A stretch of DNA of 7,747 nucleotides from NCBI GenBank assembly GCA_003166055.1, contig PMWR01000381.1:1-7747 (forward strand). The letters are read 5' to 3'. Positions 1 to 4,844 of the stretch are shown here, piece after piece. The position numbers and the translations under genes were made by a program. How positions within the stretch are numbered: the stretch's first letter is position 1; every line of letters begins with the position of its first letter. The notes below the pieces were generated by a model. It was not told where the DNA came from, made no database searches, and saw only the letters and a program-made list of their open reading frames with translations. This stretch comes from Acidobacteriaceae bacterium. GTDB taxonomy: Bacteria; Acidobacteriota; Terriglobia; Terriglobales; Acidobacteriaceae.

Positions 1-299
1 AGTTTGAATATGGAGCAAACCGTGCGCCCGCGCTTTGTCCGAAGACCCGCTCATCGCGATAAAGCTGCGATGAACGGGGCACAACCCCTGTTACCGAGCG
101 AGTGGGCCACGTGCCCCATCTGCCTGGAAATGCCTTCAGGAAAGTGTCTCAAAAGTATCTGGGCGGCGGTAACCGCATCGTTTCTCCCCAATGCGTGTTG
201 CTCCGATTTGGCTAGAGAGTCTGAGGACAAACGCTTATACTACCTGCAAATCTCGAACGAACTATGGTCGTATCCTTGTGGATAGGGGTACGTTGAGTT
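1..299. other. Region without a supported gene, upstream of the kinase
   Basis: I see no convincing gene here. The longest + strand reading frame (TTG at 4 to a stop at 283-285, 93 codons) has mixed third-position base use unlike the strongly GC-ending genes downstream, no clear ribosome-binding site in view and no recognisable domain. Reverse-strand frames are low-complexity Arg/Pro/Ser-rich shadows. The stretch holds a GGGG-CACAA-CCCC hairpin (76-88) without a following T-run, and an imperfect palindrome centred on CACGTG (104-117). It also holds a TATACT hexamer (236-241) and a short hairpin set at 269-292. It is best read as upstream/regulatory sequence; the previous gene must lie outside the window. 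Confidence 0.55.
236..241 (+). promoter_or_regulatory. Possible -10 element upstream of the hybrid kinase
   Basis: TATACT matches the sigma-70 -10 consensus TATAAT at five of six positions and sits in a locally AT-richer stretch about 140 bp before the kinase ATG at 384. No good -35 hexamer lies 16-18 bp upstream: the 17-bp position reads TAGAGA, and the TTGGCT at 208-213 is 22 bp away. The call therefore rests on the -10 alone. If real, transcription would start near 248 and leave a leader of about 135 nt containing the hairpins at 269-292 and 300-348. Confidence 0.22.
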
Positions 300-348
300 T
301 TGAGCGAAGGCCGGGTACCGAGGGCGCGGGTGAAGAGCCTCCGCTCAA
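300..348 (+). promoter_or_regulatory. Leader hairpin upstream of the kinase start
   Basis: Bases 300-311 are complementary to 337-348: seven pairs (TTGAGCG with CGCTCAA), one A-C mismatch (307/341), then four pairs (AGGC with GCCT), enclosing a 25-nt loop. No T-tract follows, so it is not an intrinsic terminator. It ends 26 nt before the GGAGG ribosome-binding site at 375-379 and would swallow the alternative TTG start at 300. A role in mRNA stability or translation is inference; the complementarity itself is directly visible. Confidence 0.3.
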
Positions 349-374
349 CCAGCAAGAGACGGCGAAACCGACCT

Positions 375-379
375 GGAGG
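375..379 (+). promoter_or_regulatory. Ribosome-binding site selecting ATG 384
   Basis: GGAGG (within GGAGGA) lies four bases before ATG 384. It is the only strong Shine-Dalgarno match near the front of the kinase frame and favours ATG 384 over the in-frame TTG at 300. The best upstream match for that TTG is a GGGG run at 285-288, 11 nt away. Confidence 0.7.
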
Positions 380-383
380 AAGC

Positions 384-3300
384 ATGCAGGAGCAGGCCAG
401 CGCAGAAGGGATCGGCGGAGAAAGTGGCTCCGCGCGCAATGCGCGGAGCGACTCTTCCCTTCCCTGGCTTGTGGTTGCGTCGCTGGTGCTGGCTTTGGCA
501 GCGGTGATTGCACGCCTGGTAGAGGGACCCAAAGGGGATGGACTGCTACTTTTCTTTGCCGGAGCCTCGGCAGCAATGCTGGCGGTGCGCCTCCTGGTTG
601 ACGATCCCGCCGGAGTTGAACCTGTTGCACCGGGCGGGGAACCCTTGAAGGAACTTCTGGACTCAGCCGGGCCGATGGTGATGTCGGCCGGGCTCGACGG
701 GCGCTTTACGTATGTGAACCCAGCAACGGAACGGGCGCTCGGCTACCACGCATCGGAATTGCTGAGCATGCCGAACGCGGGAGACATTCTGCCCCCCGGC
801 GAGGGACAACGCCTGATCATAGAGATGCGAAAGTTTGCCGGCATCGCCAAGCCGGGAGAACTATCGGGCAGCGAGGGGCTCAAGGGGAGCGATGGGCTGG
901 CGGTCTATCTTGATTCCATTCGTGCACTTCCGCCCAGCCAGGTACCCAGCTTCCAAACCCAGTTGCGGGAGAAGAACGGCAACTTCTTCCCGGTTACACT
1001 TCACATTTCGTCCCTTCGCGACGGAAACGGGACGCTGACCGGGTTGCTTGCGGTGGCCGTGGACCAGAGTGCGTCGATCCACCAGGAGCAGGCGCTTCGC
1101 GAGTCGCAGGAGCGGTATCGCGATCTTTTCGAGAGCTCCACTGAAATGATTGCAACGCTTAGCCCGTCGGGACAGTTTCTCTATGCCAATCCGGCATGGA
1201 AGAGGTGTTTCGGCAAGGACACGGCGGCGCTTGTGTCTCTCAACTCGTTTGAGGAGCTGTTCGGGCCAACCTGCCGCGGCGAGGTTGCCGCACTCTTCCG
1301 CCGCGCGCTGGACGGCGAGGCGGTGGACCGGGCGCCGCTGCGTCACCACACACATGACGGGCGGTTGCTGGAGTTGGAGTTGAGCCTGAGCCAGCGGCAA
1401 AAGGCCGGCAACCCGCTTGCGGTGCGCTGCGTGGTGCGCGATGTGACGCAGCAACGGCAACGAGAACACCGCCTGGCTCTGCAACTGGTGGTGAGCCAGA
1501 TCGTGGGCGAGAACTCCTCGATGGTGGTGGCGGCCACGCGCATTCTGGAGGCCCTGTGCGTGTCCCAGGGTGTGGATGTGGCCTTCAAATGGGAGGTAAA
1601 CGCGGAGGGAAACGAGCTGGAATTCTGCACCGCATGGGGTGCTCCCGGGCGGCGCGCGGAGGCTCTTATCCAGGAGAGCATGAGCGTGAGGCTGGCAAAA
1701 GGCAAAGACCTGCCCGGAAAGGCGTGGCAGGACGGACGGCCGGTGTGGATCGCCGATCTCGCGTCGATGCCTCGCACCGGGCGAATCCAAATGGCGCTGC
1801 GGCAGGAGATGGTTTCAGGTTGGGCGGTTCCGGTGCGCGTCGGCGCCAAGGTGCTGGCGGTTCTCGAGTTTTATTGCCATTTGTCGTTGCGCGAAGACCG
1901 TGAGGCTTTGGCGGCGGTGGAGACGGTGGCCGCCTCGCTGGGGCAGATGATGGCGCGCTCCCATGAACAGGGGCGGGCGGAAGAGCTTTCGCGGCGGCAG
2001 GAGATTCTGCTGGATTCAGTGGCCGATGGCATTTGCGGGGCGGACCGTCACGGCATGGTGAGTTTTGCCAATCCGGCGGCTGCCCGCGTGCTGGGTGCGG
2101 CGGCTGCCAGCCTGACGGGCAAGCCGGTTCACGATCTGCTGCACGGCTCCGCGCCACCGAATCGCCAATGCGGTCAGGATTGCGCGCTGAGGCGGGCCAC
2201 CAAGAATCACACGCCGGCGTCAGGGGAAGACACCATCTTTCGGACAGACGGGACTTCGTTCCCGGCCGAGTATTTCCTCACGCCCATTCTCGACCAGGGC
2301 CGCTTTTCGGGTTCAGTGCTGAGCTTCCGGGACATCAGCCAGCGCTATACGCTGGACCGCCTGAAGGACGAGTTCATCTCCACCGTGAGCCACGAATTGC
2401 GTACCCCGCTCACCTCCATTCGCGGAGCCCTGGGGCTGCTCTCGTCGGGGATTCTGGGCGAGGTCAACGATAAGGCAACCAACCTGCTCCGCATCGCGCT
2501 CACCAATTCGGATCGCCTGGTCCGCCTGATCAACGACATTCTCGACCTGGAACGGATCCAGAGCGGGCGCGAGCCACTTGCTTTCCGGAACGTGCAGTTG
2601 GCGGAGATTGTGGGCCAGGCCATTGACGGCATGGCGCCCGTGGCCGAGGCAGCCGGAGTGCAGCTGATCCACGACACCACGCAGGTGGAAATTGCCGCCG
2701 ACCCCGACCGGCTGCTCCAGGTGCTGACCAACCTGCTGTCCAACGCGGTCAAGTTCTCTCCTCCCAACTCGACCATCTCGGTGATGATGCGACCCGGCGT
2801 CAACGGCGTGACCCTCTCGGTCATCGACCAGGGCCGGGGTATTCCCGCCGACAAGCTGGAAGCCATTTTCGGACGGTTTCAGCAGGTGGACGCCTCGGAT
2901 TCGCGGCAGAAAGGCGGGAGCGGCCTGGGCCTGGCCATCTGCCGCACCATCGTTTTGCAGCACTCGGGCCGCATCTGGGCGGAACGCAATCCGGTTCGCG
3001 GCTCGACCTTTCGAGTCTTCCTGCCCTACCAGCCTGTGCCGGCGGAAACGCCCGGCACCGTATTCGACCGGGAAGCCGGCGAAGGCACAGTTCTGCTGGC
3101 GGACGCCAATGGCGCCACGCGCCCGCAGATTGCCGCGCAGTTGACGCGCCACGGCTACCGCGTGATCGAGACAGCGACCGTGGAGCACACCCTGGCCGCG
3201 GCTCACGAGGGCGTCCAGGCCATCCTGCTGGATACGTCTCTTGACGGGATGAATGGCTGGGAGATTCTTCCCCTGTTGCGGCGGCTTGACCCTGAGGCCA

Positions 3301-3863
3301 AGACTCCGGTGGTGCTGTTGAGCCTGGACAACCGGCACGAGGCCGGCGAGCTTGCGGCGCACGCCGAGGGATGGGTTGCCAAGCCGCTGGATGAGGATGC
3401 CCTCCTGGGTGAGCTGGCGCGCGTGCTCTGCGGACCCGGCGAGAAGGCTCGCATCCTGGTGGTTGAAGACGACAAGGACCTGGCCCGCGTAATCGGCGAG
3501 GTGTTTGCCCGCGACATGGTGACCGTCAAGCTGGCCTATTCTCTGCAGGAGGCCCTGGACGCTTGCTTTTCCTTCCAGCCCCACCTGCTGGTGCTGGACA
3601 TCAGCCTGCCCGACGGGGACGGTTTCAACGTGGTCTATTGGCTGCGCCAGCACGAAAACCTGGCGCGGCTGCCGCTGGTGGTTTATTCCGGGCGCGAACT
3701 CTCCCAGGCGGAGCGCCGGCAGCTTACGCTTGGCCCCACACACTTTCTGACCAAAGCCCGTGTGCAACCGCAGGAGCTGGAAGCTCTGATTTTGACGATG
3801 TTGCGCAGTTCGCGTCAGATAGAGGAGGCCTATCCGCCTGAATCGCCGATTTCCAATCCATGA
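384..3863 (+). CDS. Membrane-bound hybrid sensor histidine kinase (PAS-PAS-GAF-PAS-HisKA-HATPase-REC-REC)
   Basis: This 1159-residue protein is predicted to autophosphorylate on His in response to a signal and pass phosphate to receiver Asp residues. Visible parts: TM helices at about 27-45 and 52-72; PAS at about 85-230 with a long loop around 150-198; PAS at 238-358; GAF at 365-525; PAS at 533-655 with Cys596 and Cys600. Then comes HisKA with the H-box SHELRTP (His670), and HATPase with N-box Asn787, G1 box DQGRGIP from Asp815 and G2 box GGSGLGLA from Gly844. Two receivers follow. REC1 (902-1015) has Asp950 and Lys1000, but its acidic pair reads Asp907-Ala908. REC2 (1022-1140) is canonical (Glu1028/Asp1029/Asp1030, Asp1072, Lys1124). 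ATG 384 is chosen for its GGAGG; an in-frame TTG at 300 would add 28 very basic residues. Standalone receiver and Hpt genes follow. The ligand is unknown, and only a short loop separates the TM helices, so sensing is probably cytoplasmic or membrane-proximal. Confidence 0.93.
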   Translation: MQEQASAEGIGGESGSARNARSDSSLPWLVVASLVLALAAVIARLVEGPKGDGLLLFFAGASAAMLAVRLLVDDPAGVEPVAPGGEPLKELLDSAGPMVMSAGLDGRFTYVNPATERALGYHASELLSMPNAGDILPPGEGQRLIIEMRKFAGIAKPGELSGSEGLKGSDGLAVYLDSIRALPPSQVPSFQTQLREKNGNFFPVTLHISSLRDGNGTLTGLLAVAVDQSASIHQEQALRESQERYRDLFESSTEMIATLSPSGQFLYANPAWKRCFGKDTAALVSLNSFEELFGPTCRGEVAALFRRALDGEAVDRAPLRHHTHDGRLLELELSLSQRQKAGNPLAVRCVVRDVTQQRQREHRLALQLVVSQIVGENSSMVVAATRILEALCVSQGVDVAFKWEVNAEGNELEFCTAWGAPGRRAEALIQESMSVRLAKGKDLPGKAWQDGRPVWIADLASMPRTGRIQMALRQEMVSGWAVPVRVGAKVLAVLEFYCHLSLREDREALAAVETVAASLGQMMARSHEQGRAEELSRRQEILLDSVADGICGADRHGMVSFANPAAARVLGAAAASLTGKPVHDLLHGSAPPNRQCGQDCALRRATKNHTPASGEDTIFRTDGTSFPAEYFLTPILDQGRFSGSVLSFRDISQRYTLDRLKDEFISTVSHELRTPLTSIRGALGLLSSGILGEVNDKATNLLRIALTNSDRLVRLINDILDLERIQSGREPLAFRNVQLAEIVGQAIDGMAPVAEAAGVQLIHDTTQVEIAADPDRLLQVLTNLLSNAVKFSPPNSTISVMMRPGVNGVTLSVIDQGRGIPADKLEAIFGRFQQVDASDSRQKGGSGLGLAICRTIVLQHSGRIWAERNPVRGSTFRVFLPYQPVPAETPGTVFDREAGEGTVLLADANGATRPQIAAQLTRHGYRVIETATVEHTLAAAHEGVQAILLDTSLDGMNGWEILPLLRRLDPEAKTPVVLLSLDNRHEAGELAAHAEGWVAKPLDEDALLGELARVLCGPGEKARILVVEDDKDLARVIGEVFARDMVTVKLAYSLQEALDACFSFQPHLLVLDISLPDGDGFNVVYWLRQHENLARLPLVVYSGRELSQAERRQLTLGPTHFLTKARVQPQELEALILTMLRSSRQIEEAYPPESPISNP

Positions 3864-3953
3864 TTGGATTCGAGGAAGTTTTTTTCGAGTGGAGTACAGG
3901 CCGGAAATTCACTCTATCGCAGAAACGCAAGTTGTAACCCGGACGTAGAACCT

Positions 3954-3958
3954 GGTGA
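3954..3958 (+). promoter_or_regulatory. Ribosome-binding site for the GTG start at 3962
   Basis: GGTGA matches the 3' part of the extended Shine-Dalgarno sequence (AAGGAGGTGA) and stands three bases before GTG 3962, which is the right register for that part of the motif. It supports GTG as the start; the next codons (Ala-Arg-Arg-Ile-Leu-Ile-Ile-Asp-Asp) lead straight into the receiver fold. Confidence 0.45.
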
Positions 3959-3961
3959 ACC

Positions 3962-4336
3962 GTGGCACGACGCATTTTGATCATCGATGACGAAGACGAT
4001 ATTCGCGAAGTTGCCGCACTCAGCCTGGAGACCGTAGCCGGCTGGGAAGTGGAGACAGCCAGCTCCGGCGCGCTGGGTTTGGCCCGCGCCATCGAGTACC
4101 AGCCGGACGCCGTTCTGCTGGACGTGATGATGCCGGGAATGGACGGCCCTACAACCTTTCGCGAACTGCGCAAGAATCCCGCAACCTCTCACATCCCGGT
4201 GCTGCTGCTGACCGCCAAGGTGCAGAGTTCCGATCAGCGCCGCTTCGCCGACCTGGGCGTGGAAGCGATTCTCTTCAAACCCTTTGACCCGCTGACGCTG
4301 GGGACCCAAATCGCCGATGTGCTGGGCTGGGAATAA
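3962..4336 (+). CDS. Single-domain CheY-like response regulator
   Basis: The product is a 124-residue receiver with no output domain. The conserved receiver residues are all present: acidic pair Asp9/Asp10, phosphoacceptor Asp54 (in LLDVMMPGMDG), Thr84 after the hydrophobic beta-4 strand, and Lys106 in the FKPF motif. It should accept phosphate from a His donor and act in the cytoplasm by binding another protein or as a phosphate shuttle or sink. The gene starts with GTG 98 bp after the hybrid kinase and ends 14 bp before the Hpt gene, so it is likely co-transcribed with Hpt and possibly with the kinase. The likeliest donor is the Hpt protein next door, which would make this the terminal receiver of the relay; that pairing is inferred from position. 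Because it ends right after the fifth helix, no DNA-binding or enzymatic tail has been lost to a visible frameshift. Confidence 0.93.
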   Translation: MARRILIIDDEDDIREVAALSLETVAGWEVETASSGALGLARAIEYQPDAVLLDVMMPGMDGPTTFRELRKNPATSHIPVLLLTAKVQSSDQRRFADLGVEAILFKPFDPLTLGTQIADVLGWE

Positions 4337-4342
4337 GAGAGG
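4337..4342 (+). promoter_or_regulatory. Ribosome-binding site for the Hpt gene
   Basis: GAGAGG begins directly after the TAA stop of the receiver gene and lies eight bases before ATG 4351. The placement in a 14-bp gap implies translation from a shared mRNA with the receiver gene. Confidence 0.55.
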
Positions 4343-4350
4343 CTGCGGTC

Positions 4351-4698
4351 ATGGATTCCTCAGGTGAGCCCGAAGCGGGTCAGGCGGCCCTAAAAGAAGC
4401 ACTCGACCGCATGTGGATCAAGTTTCTGCCGCAGATAAAGGAACGGGTTGCGGTTCTTGAGGCCGCTGCCGCCGCCTTTGCCGCCAACCGGCTCTCAGCC
4501 GAGGAGCGGGCAGCCGCACACGGGGCAGCCCACAAACTGGCGGGCACGCTGGGAACCTTTGGTCTGGACGAGGGCACAATTCTGGCCCGCGAGGCTGAGG
4601 TTCTCTACGCGGACACTTGCGGCCACGACCCGGTGAGCGCTGCGCGGCTTATTGAAATCGCTTCCAGGTTGCGCACGATCATCGAGAGCCGCATGTGA
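4351..4698 (+). CDS. Single-domain Hpt phosphotransfer protein
   Basis: The product is 115 residues, the normal size of a lone Hpt domain, and is predicted all-helical. The Hpt signature is clear: AAHKLAGTLGTFGLDEG with phosphorylatable His61, followed by the Lys/Leu/Ala/Gly spacing typical of the family and a helix with ILAREAE. A second histidine, His57, lies one turn earlier but does not fit the motif. Such proteins have no catalytic activity; they carry phosphate between receiver domains. The kinase upstream has receivers but no Hpt domain of its own, and a lone receiver is encoded just before this gene, so this protein plausibly moves phosphate from the kinase receivers (best candidate REC2 Asp1072) to Asp54 of the lone receiver. 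The N-terminal 15 residues are acidic and probably flexible; the middle is very alanine-rich. The nearest alternative is an Hpt serving other kinases in the genome. Confidence 0.88.
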   Translation: MDSSGEPEAGQAALKEALDRMWIKFLPQIKERVAVLEAAAAAFAANRLSAEERAAAHGAAHKLAGTLGTFGLDEGTILAREAEVLYADTCGHDPVSAARLIEIASRLRTIIESRM

Positions 4699-4783
4699 GG
4701 CGGCAAGGGAAAGAGATAAGCGGGATTCGCAACCAAATCGGGATGCCCATTCCTATCCAAACGGTTTGAAGTGAAAAACATAG

Positions 4784-4812
4784 TTACTTCCCTGCCGGTG
4801 AATGGGTATAGT
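4784..4812 (+). promoter_or_regulatory. Possible promoter of the receptor phosphatase gene
   Basis: TATAGT (4807-4812) matches the -10 consensus at five of six positions. Exactly 17 bp upstream is TTACTT (4784-4789), a weak -35 (only the leading TT matches). It lies in the 146-bp gap after hpt, with the start codon about 33 bp downstream. A dyad (GAAGTGA at 4768-4774, TTACTTC at 4784-4790) overlaps the -35 position and could be an operator. No terminator is evident after hpt, so read-through from the upstream genes is also possible. Confidence 0.35.
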
Positions 4813-4833
4813 GCGAACAGCGGTTCTCCAAAA

Positions 4834-4840
4834 GAAGAGG
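4834..4840 (+). promoter_or_regulatory. Ribosome-binding site selecting TTG 4845
   Basis: GAAGAGG is followed by four C residues and then TTG 4845. The in-frame ATG at 4866 has no purine-rich site before it, and starting there would remove the two arginines that make a proper signal-peptide n-region. Both points favour TTG. Confidence 0.55.
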
Positions 4841-4844
4841 CCCC

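Noticed and set aside
2..20. GTTTG-N9-CAAAC inverted repeat at the window edge
   Set aside because: Five-base arms, no adjacent promoter or gene in view; expected by chance.
4..285. 93-codon open frame at the window start with five cysteines
   Set aside because: TTG start without visible ribosome-binding site, mixed third-position usage unlike the real genes, no recognisable domain; likely chance.
2313..3767. 484-codon reverse-strand open frame opposite the kinase
   Set aside because: It lies wholly opposite the well-supported kinase HisKA to REC2 region, has a His/Gln/Gly-rich composition typical of antisense shadows of GC-rich genes, and shows no domain.
3855..3885. AATCCA-TGAT-TGGATT hairpin at the kinase stop followed by seven T residues (terminator-like)
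   Set aside because: The stem is only six mostly weak pairs, and the T-run begins eight bases after it, too far for an intrinsic terminator. It does leave open whether the kinase and receiver genes share an mRNA.
3963..3980. TGGCACG resembling a sigma-54 -24 element at the receiver gene start
   Set aside because: No GC at the -12 position, and the motif lies inside the coding sequence.
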